Assembly (NCBI GenBank): GCA_932521025.1
Contig: OW051471.1
Location: 248,001 to 312,000, forward strand
DNA: 64,000 nucleotides
From: Oscheius onirici
Lineage: Eukaryota > Nematoda > Chromadorea > Rhabditida > Rhabditidae
Direction of reading: 5' to 3'
The translations under genes were made by a program, and so were the position numbers. Under the pieces are notes generated by a model. That model did no database searches, was not told the origin of the DNA, and saw only the letters and a program-made list of their open reading frames with translations. Within the stretch, counting starts at the first letter, position 1, and every line of letters begins with the position of its first letter. Of this stretch, positions 52,934 through 63,990 are shown piece by piece.

Positions 52934-55495
52934 ATGAACGGAATGGCACAGGAAAAACAGTATATCGAACAGTTACCGGAAAGCTACCAGTGGTTCGAGG
53001 AGCAGATAGCCGGCCATCATCCTTCAGTTTACAAGGGTGGCAAAAGAGAAATTGGTGAGTAAAAAAATCGCTTCTCTCTCCAAGAGAAGAGGTTTCAAAG
53101 CTGTCCAACCTCTGCTTCCACAGCGTCGGAGATTCATGATACCTCAGAAACGTGAACTTTTAAAAAGTTGACAAAGAGACTGCCCCGTTTCAAAGTCAGT
53201 CTGTCCAGTTCTATTTCCGGTGCCCAAACCTCCGGCTGCTAATCCTCTTCCTCATTAATCTTCCCCTCCTTCACTTTGTCAAAACAATAGGGAGTGGCAC
53301 ACTCGAATGACTCAAGTCTTGTTGACACAGGTGTCAGCAAGTCTTTAAACGTCCGGACACTATATGCTCTGCTTTTTCAGGAATTCTGAAGAAGCACGGA
53401 TCGGACAAGATTCTCAAGGTGGTACAGGATGGCAAGAGAGGAATCTGTGAGGTGAGTTGAATTGTTGACCTCCGAAGGTGGTGGCGCAATCAGAGGCGCG
53501 TGTAATCCTGCGGAAGTTTGTGACAGGAAGCAAGGACAAATAGGATGAGCTGATGGGTTTTGAATGGGGAGAGAGGAGGTTACTGTAACTAGAGCTGCTT
53601 TACCAGAGGCAGAGAGACAGGCCAGTGATCTCTCTACTAATGTTGGTTCAGTTCAATCCAGTTCAGCAGCTCTTACTCTTCTCTCAATTAACAACTGCCT
53701 GTGACTCTCAATTTTTATCTATTCTCCAGTACTTTTTTCCCTGAGCAAAAGATAATGTCTCTCTGTCCGGAATTGTTCCCTGTCTTCTCGACAAACTCAC
53801 TCTTCCTGGACTCTTTTCCATACTCATCTATGTCCGGTCCCCTGAACCCCATTCCTATATCTTGATCGTATCCAGAACAGTTCCAAAGAACTTTCTGAAA
53901 GTTTCTGTTTCTTGACGGATTTACGCTTTTATTCTTCAACCGATCTGTATAACAGCTTCTCAGCCTATTTATGGCAAACTCTTCACGAAAAACTACCGTA
54001 ACCCGAAAAGTGCACTTGTTAACAATAACCGATTAGCCTGGCTCCTATTCCACAATCATCTCAGTTTTCCTCCAGCTCACAACCTTGTCCGTCTCTCTTG
54101 TATACACGGATGAGTGGCTATTCGAGACGGAATCCCCGGTTGCGTAACCTGGACTCTGAGAGACGGGCGTGTAAATGATGGTCACCCGGTCCGAGTTGAG
54201 GACACGGACGTTGCGCAATGTCCAGAGAGAGAGTACGTGTGGCAAGGGACCACTTTCAGATTGCATTCTATCGTCTGATCAAAGGAGACGGAGAGGGAGA
54301 CTGTGCCGATGAGGAAACTGATCCGTAGGTCGACTGAAACTCATTCTTACAGTCTCTTTTCAGAAAGAGATTTTTTCCAAAAGCTTCTGAACAAGATTGC
54401 CGACTTCTTGCCCCTTTCGTTCCGGAATACTATGGGAGACAGAATTTGCTAGTCGACGGAGAAGGTTTGAACATTTCTTGAAAGAAAACGAAAAATTTCA
54501 GAGCATGAGTTTCTCTGCTTCAACGACTTGACCGTTGGATACAAGAGGCCGGCTATTCTGGACATCAAGATGGGAAGACAGACCTTTGATCCAGATGCTT
54601 CGGCATCGAAGAGGGAGAAGGAAAGCTCCAAATATCTTCCTCAGGACAAGCTGGGATTCAGGATATTGGGATATAGGGTGAGTCAGAGAGACAGATAGCT
54701 GATCTTTTTGGCCACAACAGGTGTCCTGATGTTCAAATTTGTGAGGTAGACAGACGCAGGTCAGATGGCAACATCCGGATCGTAAGCATGGTTCGACAGG
54801 CCGCTAATTGCCGGTTATCGCGTAATCGAGACCACATGCCGACAGGTCTGGAAAGCTTTTAAGAATGGAAGAAAAGGCTTCGGAAATTTGTCCCTCTGTC
54901 TGTCCCGACTCTCTCCCCATTTCTTATTTCCGCCACGGTCTCAACCATGTCACACCTCGGCTTATCTCCAAGTCGGCATCAGGTGTTCGTAGAGGTTGGG
55001 AGCCGTATGGCGGCTCATGCCGCCCGTTCAAAAGACGTAGCCCGCAATTAGTCACAGCTTGGCGACAGTTAGGACATGGAGGGACTGTGTTTCTTCCAGA
55101 TCCATCGCCAACACGAGGTGACCGTTCGGGGAAAGAATTGGGGAAGAGACTACGATGAGAGTACTGTAGCAGACGCCATGAGAGAGTTTTTCCATGGAGG
55201 ACGGGAAGATTCAAAGGAGGAAATTCAAATGTCCGTGGTTGAACAGCTTCAGAACATTTTGTTCCTCTTTGAGACGCAGACATCGTTCCATTTCTATGCG
55301 AGTTCGTTGTTTTTCATCTACGAGACGGATCTGGATCTTCCTGCGAATCTGAACATTAGGATGATTGGTAAGTCTGCCCCTCTGACCTCCCATCTTCCAG
55401 ATTTTTCTCACGTCTTTCCCGGAAATTGTCAACTGGACGAGAACTACCTGCCAGGAGTAAGAACCCTTCTCAGACTCATGTCCGAAATTGCCTGA
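52934..55495 (+). CDS. IPMK: Inositol polyphosphate multikinase
   Basis: Kinase phosphorylating inositol phosphates (IP3/IP4 to IP5) and, in the family, PIP2; nuclear/cytosolic. Seven exons (52934-53054, 53381-53451, 54260-54324, 54364-54464, 54502-54677, 55100-55367, 55401-55495) give 298 residues. Family features in order: EEQIAGHHPSVYKGGKREIG (N-lobe), GSDKILKVVQD (ATP-lobe Lys), FVPEYYG, the catalytic PxxxDxKxG motif as PAILDIKMG, FRILGYRI, YASSLFFIYE, and the metal-binding IDFSHVFPG near the end. The short linker and ending place it nearer IPMK than IP3K or IP6K. The last intron is only 33 nt (55368-55400), strongly supported by the protein match across it. Chosen start is the ATG at 52934; 52826 is an in-frame alternative. 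Confidence 0.93.
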
Positions 55496-56105
55496 CTCTT
55501 CCAAATTCGAGTGTATTCTCTCTGTGATCTATATAAAATTCCAATAAATTCCTAGTTACTACTAATTACCAATTCAAAAATCTGTCTCAGTCTGCCACAC
55601 CCGTACACGACTCGACAGCTGCCATCCATCAAAAATGCCGACAGATACATGACCATGGCTGCGGGACGAGATGGCTCAATTACTGACACCTGTTGCGTTA
55701 TACAGTTTTACAGTTTTTGAAAAATATGGAGGAGAGATTACTGTATCTGTGCAATATTGTCTTAGCTTGCGCAAATCACAGCCAGAAGAGACTCGCCGCC
55801 CCGGGAGAGGAGAGCCAACGCAACACTAATTATCCGTTTATGAGCGAGCCGCTAATCAACTAATGGAGGATACAGTCTACTAAAAATATGTTTTTTTTTC
55901 GTGTTAAAGAGCTGTTCAGGGACAATTTTCACGGCACCTTGACTCTTCCCAAAGACTCTCTTGACCTCCGAGAAACCACCCTCCGGAATACTCATTCATA
56001 CAATCAGAGAGCAGATGTCTCCACGGTCACGTAATCCGATTTATTGGCACCACCAGAACCATGCATGCAATTCTGAGGAAATGAGTTATGTCAGAAGAAA
56101 ATCTG

Positions 56106-56330
56106 GAGATATTGGGGACTGGAAAATTGAAAAACAGTTGTAAGAACCTCAAACTCCAAAATCTTTGAAGAAGCAAATGAAGGAAAAAAGGAGGAAGGAA
56201 GGCAATAAGAAATAACTAAAGAAGGAAATGGATAAAGAGCCCCCAGAAAATCTATAAAAGATTGGGAACTGGAAAACTGAGAAACTGGATGTTGTAAGAA
56301 CCTCAAACTCTAAAATCTGTCAAGAAGCGA
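56106..56330 (+). repeat. Direct repeat of about 70 bp, two copies
   Basis: 56106-56176 and 56258-56330 share GGGACTGGAAAA..GA and TTGTAAGAACCTCAAACTC.AAAATCT..AAGAAGC with few differences, separated by about 80 bp of purine-rich sequence. Confidence 0.8.
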
Positions 56331-56797
56331 ACTTGTCAAGACTTGTCATGTTTATCTTTATTTTTCTCCTACTTGTCAAGACTCGTCAACGCTAAAGACA
56401 CTTCCAATGAGTCACTCTAGTCGTCTGCTGCTCGCTTGTGATATCGTCTTCTTCTTGCCAAGGTCAGGTATTTCTACTTTTACAATTTTCTCGTCCTTTC
56501 TGAATTTTTCTCCCAAACTCTTAGTAGCCTTTACTTTCACTCACCGAGACTAGGATCAGTGCTTGTCCCGAGCAACTCTGTTCCGAAAACCTCAGTCTTC
56601 CGCTCGAGGGCCGATTCGGGTTTCGGTAGGCTCCTTTTTTGGAAGGAGACCGGCAAATCGGGCATTGGAAGTCTGGGGAGTGTCTAGGTGTTGCGAGAAA
56701 TTGGCTACTGGGATAGTTCATAAAAATTATATAGATCTAGTTTCTGTGAATCTTTTTTCTCGTGGCTTCTTTCAGGTAGTTCTACCAGCAGTTTCAA

Positions 56798-56880
56798 GTT
56801 TATTCGCTGTATCAAGTCTATATTCGACAAGGGCGGCTCTTCGGACAGACCATGGCGGTGCTGTAAATTCCTCGGAGAGT
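56798..56880 (+). repeat. 83-bp dispersed repeat, copy 2
   Basis: 81 of 83 bases match 41704-41786, same orientation, 15 kb away. Immediately to its left is AGGTAGTTCTACCAGCAG; a similar AGGTAGTTCTACCGCAG recurs at 57082. Confidence 0.9.
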
Positions 56881-57099
56881 TTAGTCAGCAGTTTAGTCAG
56901 TCAACGTCAGTTCCCCGTCGTCTGGAATCCATCGATTACTGTAGAGATTTGTCAATTTTCGTTTTCTTTTTATTATCTCGCTGGCACTACTGAAAGCGGT
57001 CAAGGGCATTCCTGTATTTTTTTCGTTCCTGTACTTTTCATTGCCTTGCCTATAACTACAATTATGCCGGATTTTTGGTCAAGGTAGTTCTACCGCAGT

Positions 57100-57128
57100 T
57101 GACCTGTCGTGACCTGTCCTGACCTGTC
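57100..57128. repeat. Three tandem 10-bp TGACCTGTCN units
   Basis: TGACCT at 57100, 57110 and 57120, each followed by GTC and one variable base. The spacing equals direct repeats of a nuclear-receptor half-site with 4-nt spacers. Confidence 0.7.
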
Positions 57129-58047
57129 AAATTTCAGGGAATCCGTCTCCCAGAGACGATCTTTATGCAATGACAGTCGGCCTTTTTCACGTCCAGGATG
57201 TTCTGTGCTCTCTCACTCGCTTCCACTGGCAACATGAACCTGAAAAATGAGAATGTAACGGGCGTTGAAAAATGGAGTGTTTTGAAAAATACTTGGCAAA
57301 AAAGTTATGAAAAAACGAACCTGTAGAGTAGAAACTGCGACAAATTCCAACATTAATCGAGCATGACCTCTCCTCAAAACAGTCTATTTTCATGTAGATC
57401 CGTCTCTCTTTCATCCAACTCGACCATGTTACACTAGTTGTTGTTCATGTTCATCAGCTCATCTCAATCGACCTAATTGTTGCGACAAATTGGCCAGAGA
57501 CTCTTTAAAGCGGAGCCGCTCGTATTAACAGGTGAGTGACGCCATTAGGACACACAGTTAGAGCGCGAGTTGTATTTGATCGGGGCCCGAGAGCATCCTC
57601 GGAACTGTTTGACACCGAGAAGGTGAGAGGTCCGGAAGAAAAGGACTAAAGTAGTCTAACCTCACGGTAATTCAGATACATATTCCTTGTCTAAGGTTTA
57701 AAAAAAGTACCTCCATTTCGACAAGTTTCAAGAGTGGTACCGTGGGAGTTTAGCTTCATCAAGACTACCAGCCGACTTCGTCCCCTGCCGGCGTCGGTGA
57801 GCCAAATTTTTCTACCATTTATTTACCGTTTTTTAAAGCTTTCTACTTGCCTCTGACACAGTAAAAGCCAAAGTCTGTAAAAACTTCAAGTTCAAGTTAC
57901 TTACTATCTAATCTTGACAACTCTTGACTTGCTACGACGATTCTCGTGGCCATGGACATACAAACAGACAAACAAACAGAGTCAGCCACAGACACCGTAG
58001 AACTTTAATAGTTTAGATGGCGTCCCACAAAACCCACGTGAAGATGG

Positions 58048-58350
58048 TTAATAATCAACAAATCCAAAACGAGTTTTATTGAAAAATGAGTTGAAAAAAA
58101 TGGCACGAGATTTCCGGGTCCAAGCCCGGCCCGCAATGTAACCATGCTGTACTTCATTTCGGCCATGTCTACCAGACTTGAGAGCATCACAGCCTTCTCC
58201 CTCTGTCGAGCATGACTCCTGGGAGTCCTCAGACGTACTGTTTTCCAGATCCATCTTTTCTCCAACGTTTCTAAAGTACTGCAGTTTTCCAGTTTGACAA
58301 ATTGTGGAAGTTGAACCACTCATCATTAAAATTTCAGGACGAGTTTTCAA
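58048..58350 (-). CDS. Doubtful 100-codon ORF, possible gene end or relic
   Basis: I do not recognise this ORF. It reads MKTRPEILMMSGS..., then a Ser/Glu-rich stretch (MDLENSTSEDSQESCSTEGE), then a basic segment. A second minus frame over the same span is also long and open, so openness alone is weak evidence. No splice-joined neighbours or family motif were found. An AATAAA-like word lies inside the frame near its end. Confidence 0.15.
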   Translation of the reverse strand: MKTRPEILMMSGSTSTICQTGKLQYFRNVGEKMDLENSTSEDSQESCSTEGEGCDALKSGRHGRNEVQHGYIAGRAWTRKSRAIFFNSFFNKTRFGFVDY

Positions 58351-58982
58351 ATTTTTTCTTACCGGTAAGAAAGAAACTTGGAACTCGTAAAACTCGTAGT
58401 TTTATCCGTCTCCGTTGTCCAAAGTTGGTCATACTCTTCAACAACTCTTATTCTCTTATTTTCGTCTCTCTTTTCTTTAGAAAAATCTTAAATTTATCTC
58501 CCAAACAGACTGACTCATTCTCTAAGAATAACCCGGCCCCTTTTACACAGTCGCTATTTTCTCAGACAGTTTTCCACTTGCACTTCCCCATTCCTCTTCG
58601 GGTAAGTCCTCCTTTGTTTCAAACACTTTTTGTCGTACTGGCCTTCCCTCGCACAAGCTTTCCACAAACAAGCTGTGAAGAGAGGCGAACGAGATGTCAA
58701 AGACCACTCGGTACTGTTTTGGGAATCCGAATTTGGGATGCTACCTTTGAGACAGAGGGACAGAGAAACAAAGACTGAAAACGTAGGAAAAGAGCGAAAA
58801 AATGAGGGAACTAAACATGATTATCTTATCCATTTCATTTTTGTTGCTCAAAAACAATTTCTTTTGCTATTTTGCTCTCGACCCAAAACCATGAAATTAG
58901 GGCCCAAAGCTTTGCTTTTTGGTGGATACGGAGACCAAAAATGGTTAGTTTTGCACTGCTTTTTGGTGAAATTCGGGGTTGA

Positions 58983-59042
58983 CTTTTTTGTCATGTCTGA
59001 ATTCATTTTTGGCTCAGGAAACTGATCCAGTTAGCATTAAAA
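58983..59042 (+). repeat. Dispersed repeat family, copy C
   Basis: CTTTTTTGTCATGTCTGAATTCATTTTTGGCTCAGGAAACTGATCCAGTTAGCA, matching copies A and B. The left flank ACTGCTTTTTGGTGAAATTC resembles copy A's left flank. Confidence 0.7.
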
Positions 59043-60217
59043 GTTCACTATCCGAAAAACGTCTCTTTCCCATGGTCTTTTCTTCTTCGCGCTCTGTCAA
59101 CAAGGATGAATCAAAGAGGCACGGCCTCTAAAGATATCTCCCTTCCCGACATTTGAGTTAGTTTACGAATTTTTTCGGACTCTCCCTCGTATGTTTATGG
59201 ATCCTCTTCTCCCCGTGTCCATTTTTCAGATGTGTCCTAATTAAAAGTGCTGCCAAATTTTGAATTTATGTGCAAAAATGATTGATTTCTTAGAGTTTTC
59301 AAGCGAAATTCAGTGAGTCTCCGACCTAGCCGAGAGCCCTAGAAGTGTTTGTTTGCCAGCCAGTACTCGAGTTCCGAGGTGCCAACATTGGCAGCTTGGC
59401 TAGAATATTGTATTTTCCTTACTAAATGATTCAGTCACGGAACTTTCAAAAAGCATCGAAAAGCAAAAACAGCTTCCGCTTTCCCGAATGACACCGGTGC
59501 TTTCCTCTGGTGGTCTTGTCTATTTACAGTTTTCCCACAGTCCGTTTTTTTATAACTTCCAGAACTTCTCTGATCCCACAGTCTCTGTTGTCCAGTCTGT
59601 TTATTCAGCTCAATTTTTCTCAGTGAACCGAACTGAACAAAGACATTCATATTCTGTCCCTTTGCCCTTTTCCCAACCTACGTGGTCGACCCCCTAGTAA
59701 GCTGCCATCCGTCCAATAACAACACCGGCCCCTCATTGTGTGGTCACTCTCCTCTTTTTTCCCTCTATCTCCGCCAGGACAACAGCTGGTCAAAGCGTGA
59801 GAGTATCGATTTTTCCGCCGACCATTCCCGGTCAGGGCTCCCTGATCGTTCTGTGCTAATAAAAGCTACAGATAGGAGAGACCTGTCCCTTCCCTTTTTC
59901 CTTCCTTTGGCTCCCGTATGATTTTTGGCGCGCTCCAATTTGAATTTTCCTCGTCGTAAATATATTTCTATCTTCCAATCGAAACAACATTTCTAGGGTT
60001 TGTTTATTCAAGGCTCTTTACGCTAGAAATCCCGTGATTTTCTCGTCTAACTTTTTCATAAACAAAATATTAATTGCCGATTCCCACCTTCGCGCCATTT
60101 CCTCATCTTTTCTAGCCTCCGAAAGGGATCAAATTACAGCTCCGATGTGTCAATATCGATCATTTCTTGCCTCTTTTTTTCGCTCTGTAACGAATAACAA
60201 TGGAAAAATTGTTCAGA

Positions 60218-62786
60218 ATGACCGTCTCCTACAATCTGGACGTCTCCTCTACTTCGGTGGTGGCCTTTATGAAGCTCCAGCTTCGATGGCGCGGCTCAAT
60301 TTGGAAGTCTGTGCTAGCTGTGAGTTTTTAGTCGAATTTTAAAGAGAGAAACGCAGAGGTATAGAGGTACAGAGAAACAGAAAAACGGACAATGAGAGAT
60401 TGAGAGACAGGGACTGAGAGAGGGAGACAGAGAAAGACAGCGAGTCAAAGAGTCAGGGAGACAGAGGTAGGTAAAAGGGATAAATAAACAGAGTGACTAT
60501 AAAAGTGAGACACACAGAGAGAGGCAGAGAGTCCGTTTTAGTCTGGCAAAATCTAAACCAAAAACGGTCAGGGTAGACAGAAGGGGACAGAGAGACTGAG
60601 AGACAAAAAGACGTTAGAGAGGAAGACAGAGAGTTAAAGAGTCAAAGAGACATAGTTAAAGAGCAGAGGTTCAGAGGGACAGAGAGTCAGAGAGACAGGG
60701 AGGCAGAGAGTCAGATAGACTCTGACAAAAAATTTCAGGAGCTCATGATGTTCGGGGCCATCTTCAGTGTAATAACCTACATTTACCGAAGTGACAACTT
60801 TTTGTCAGAGAAGCAGCGAAAGTTCTGGGACGATTTTTCGGCACTCTTTGACGAGAAGCTAGACTACATTCCGCTAACCTTTATGCTTGGATTTTTCGTC
60901 ACAATCATCGTCGGCAGATGGAACGACATCTTCAAGAATATCGGATGGATTGACAAGTGAGTAGGGATTTTTCGTAGTAATGATTGAAATTCTTTTCAGT
61001 GCCTCCCTGGCCCTCTCTGTCTATCTCCGCGGCAGTGATGAGAAGAGCAGAATGTACAGGAGGAATGTGATCCGATACCTGGTCCTGACACAGGTTCTAC
61101 TCTTCCGAGACATCAGTATGCAAGTCCGAAGAAGGTTTCCGACTCTGGAAACGATAGTCGCTGCTGGTAAGACGCAGTGGCTAAAAAAACCACCGAAATC
61201 TTCAGGAATCATGACTGAGGCCGACTTGGAAAAGTACAACAGCTGTAATCAGAAGTTCAGTCGCTACTTTATTCCCATCCAGTGGTGTTATAGTCTCCTG
61301 TATGATGCCAGGACGTCAGGAAAGATTGCAGCGGATCTGATGCTCAATGAGATAATCAAGGTGAATTTATAGTTCAGTTATTTTTTGTTGTAAAAAGGTT
61401 GGAGAACTAAAAAAATATTAGTTTTTACCTTTTTCAATGAAAATTTCCAGCACATCTCAGTCTTCCGCGACGGTCTAGCCCAGCTCAGCAACTTTGATTG
61501 GGTGCCAATTCCGTTGGTCTACCCACAGGTCGTCTTCCTAGCCGTCAGATCCTACTTTTTCCTTTGTCTCATCGCGCGGCAGTCGGTTCTCATCGATGGA
61601 AGCAAGCCAGAGCAGGAGAGTATGGTGAGTAGAGTTACATCCAAATTGATTTCTTTACAGTTCCTCAACATGGTTCCTCTGTTCATGACAGCTCTTCAGT
61701 TTACCTTCTATGTCGGATGGATGAAAGTGGCCGAAAGCTTGATGAATCCGCTAGGAGAGGACGATGAGTAAGGTCTTTTCATTCAAGTTTTCAAAGTTCT
61801 TCAAAGTTGGTATGCAAAAATATATTTTCAGTGACTTCGAGTGCAACTTTCTCCTCGACCGAAACCTTTCCGTTGGCCTCAGCATCGTCGATGACAACTA
61901 CAACGACTTCCCAAGCCAGTCACGTGACGTCTTCTGGAGTGCCGAGAATGTCGAGATGCTCTATTCGGCCGATACGGCCATGAAACAGATCAATCCACAA
62001 GTCGGATCAGCGGCTGTGGTTGAACCCGATCCAAACACCCAAGAAGTCGTCATGATGCCTCATGTGGCGGCTGTGGAAGAGACGGGAACGGATGGTGCCA
62101 TGATGGACGTGGAGAACAACAGGCTGTTGCCTAGAGGTTGGCTTTTTGGTTCTGTGTCTCTGTCTCTCTGACTTTTTGACTCTCTGTCCATGTGTCCCAC
62201 TATCCCTCAGTCTCTCTGACTCTCTGTTCCTCTGTCCTTCTGTCCTTTTGTCCTTTTGTCCCTCTGTCAATCTGTTTTTCTGTCCTAAAAGCCTTCTAAA
62301 ATTCCAAATTCCAGGAATCTCTATCGTCTCGATAAACCGACCGAACCACTATGACAGTCGCAGCAGTCTAGTTTCCAGTCGTAACAAGCTGGGAATCATG
62401 GACTCAATAAAGCGGCAGTTCAGTCGAGATGGCCGGAAAATTTCCGTTTCACGACCGACAAGGCTAGGCAGCTCGGAACTGAGTCTCAATCAAGATACTC
62501 CCATATGCGAGGTTGGTTCAACTTTTGTGAGTAACGTTCCAATTTTTCTCAGATCCATAACGATTTCGACAATATGCTCGGAGATTTGGCTGACGAAACT
62601 TCCACGCCCAGGAATCCGGCTCTTCTGACTCCTGATCCGATTTCTGAGACGGCTTCCCGTCGCAGTCCGGTAGCCGAAGTTTTGATGTCTGTGCCGGAGG
62701 AGGACGAGGAACACCAGAGGACCTTAAAACAGGGAGATCTCATGAAATTGAAAGCTGAAATTCATGAGAATCCGGACAAGAATTAG
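60218..62786 (+). CDS. Bestrophin-family anion channel
   Basis: Calcium-activated chloride channel of the bestrophin family, plasma membrane, pentameric. Nine exons (60218-60319, 60739-60956, 61000-61166, 61206-61360, 61451-61624, 61661-61767, 61832-62136, 62315-62511, 62553-62786) join in frame to 552 residues. The start MTVSYNLDV is the family start; then [14 protein letters not shown] (first helix), SLIP-like [77 protein letters not shown], and the Ca-clasp [19 protein letters not shown]. The C-terminal ~200 residues are polar and low-complexity, presumably cytosolic. An acceptor-like TTGTTCAG ends 1 nt before the ATG. Intron 1 (419 nt) is almost entirely a GACAGAGAGTCAGAG tract; others are as short as 36 nt. 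Nematodes have many bestrophins, so no specific name is given. Confidence 0.95.
60345..60725 (+). repeat. Large degenerate GACAGAGAGTCAGAG tract filling bestrophin intron 1
   Basis: About 380 bp of imperfect AGAGACAGAG, AGAGTCAGAG, AGACAGGGAG words on the sense strand, interrupted near 60535-60585. This is the largest tract of this family in the window. Confidence 0.88.
62150..62285 (+). repeat. Degenerate CTCTGTCTCTCTGAC tract in a bestrophin intron
   Basis: Pyrimidine-rich on the sense strand, opposite to the intron-1 tract. Words CTCTGTC, CTCTGAC, CTTTTGTCC. Confidence 0.8.
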
Positions 62787-63842
62787 AGCTTTTCCAGTCT
62801 ACACAAACAACCAAAACCAGTATTTTCCACGTGATCTGTCATTTTCTCGACCTTGTGTAAAGTTTCCTCTGAAAATATGTCTTTACGAGGTCCCCAACTT
62901 CAAGTATTCTAGCAATATAAGTGCCATGTGATTCAAAAATGAAAAATTGCTATTCTCGTTCTCTCGTACCAGGCTCGTCCATTTTTTTCAGTGCTGTCCG
63001 TATGGGCAGGTTGCATTATCCCCCTCCCCGTGGCTATTCAGCGCGGGGGGGGGGGGGAAGTATACCATAGGTTTTTCACTCCAAATCGCTCCGTAAATGA
63101 TAAATAAAGTGTAAGTAAGCTATTATTATCCTTTTCCACTGTTCATCTAAGGTTTGAGCCCCCTTCCCCCATCTCCCCCCCCACCCGCCTTGTTTAGCGT
63201 CAGTTTGACCTTTTGAGCCATTTTCAGTATAGAGACTGAGTTCAGCCTATGAAGACGTAATTCAGTCTATGGAGACGTAATTCAGTCTATGGAGACAAAA
63301 TAGACACCAACCACAATCTGTGGGACTGGGTGGGTGATAAACTTTGAAACCATAACCCTAAACCATGAACAAATAACTTTATGTCAGCTCTGAAAAGACA
63401 CAAAAAGAATGTATATTTTCAAATGTTTGTCCCTGACGTGGAGATCACTGATCAACGAAAAATGGACCTGTTTTGCCAAATTCTTTGCGAACATTTTCAA
63501 GGGTTATCCTTCTTCCCACGTTTCGTCTTTTCCTCCAGATGGAATCAGTTCGATTTCTTCCTAAACAGTGATCAGCTGGAAAAGATTTCAAAAAATTACC
63601 TCAATTTTTGCGATTGGAGGCAAGAAAACTGGCTGGCTTTGTTTCCTTTTGGTGTCAGTCTTTGGTGTGATCAGAAGAGCAGTCGGGTCCAAAATGGGAG
63701 CTCCCATCTGGATTGTACTTTTTCTTCGGACCGGGGATGGTGACCTGTTACCGCTACTCAGGGAAATGTCGCTAAAATGGTATGATGAAGATACGGTAGT
63801 CTAACCCTACGTACACCTCTAGTTAAATTTAAAAAAACTCAC
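62787..63842. other. Intergenic region after the bestrophin
   Basis: Holds the bestrophin 3' end, a run of 13 G (63045-63057), C-rich runs near 63158-63185, and three exact-length 20-bp tandem units (63241-63300). Open frames around 63381-63804 show no recognised family and no splice support. Confidence 0.6.
63241..63300. repeat. Three tandem 20-bp units
   Basis: TTCAGCCTATGAAGACGTAA, TTCAGTCTATGGAGACGTAA, TTCAGTCTATGGAGACAAAA. The preceding 20 bp (63221-63240) look like a further diverged unit. Confidence 0.92.
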
Positions 63843-63990
63843 TCTCGATCCTTCAGCATCAACGTCGATTTGTAGGCGTTTATATATGCGGCTACTGTAA
63901 TCTCAATGTAGGTACAGTCCTCCTTGACCATGGCAGAATAGTCAGGCATGAACATCAAGTCGGGACGACGAGCAGCAAGGTCGTTGGTGT
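63843..63990 (-). CDS. Single internal exon of an unidentified gene running off the right edge
   Basis: A 148-nt segment bounded by a strong acceptor (TTTTTTCCAG, ending at 63991) and donor (GA|GTGAGT). Only one of the three frames is open; it reads TNDLAARRPDLMFMPDYSAM, then VKEDCTYIEITVAAYINAYK, then STLMLKDRE. Composition and frame look like a real protein, but I do not recognise the family. The next exon downstream was not found inside the window, so its intron may be long, or this may be an isolated exon. Confidence 0.5.

Larger units (their letters stand above)
55496..60217. other. 4.7 kb repeat-rich gap between IPMK and the bestrophin
   Basis: Contains a ~70-bp direct repeat (56106-56176 / 56258-56330), an 83-bp dispersed repeat (56798-56880), paired TAGTTCTACC words (56777, 57085), a triple 10-bp TGACCTGTC repeat (57100-57128), an ambiguous minus ORF (58350-58048) and dispersed repeat copy C. 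No confident gene. Confidence 0.5.
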
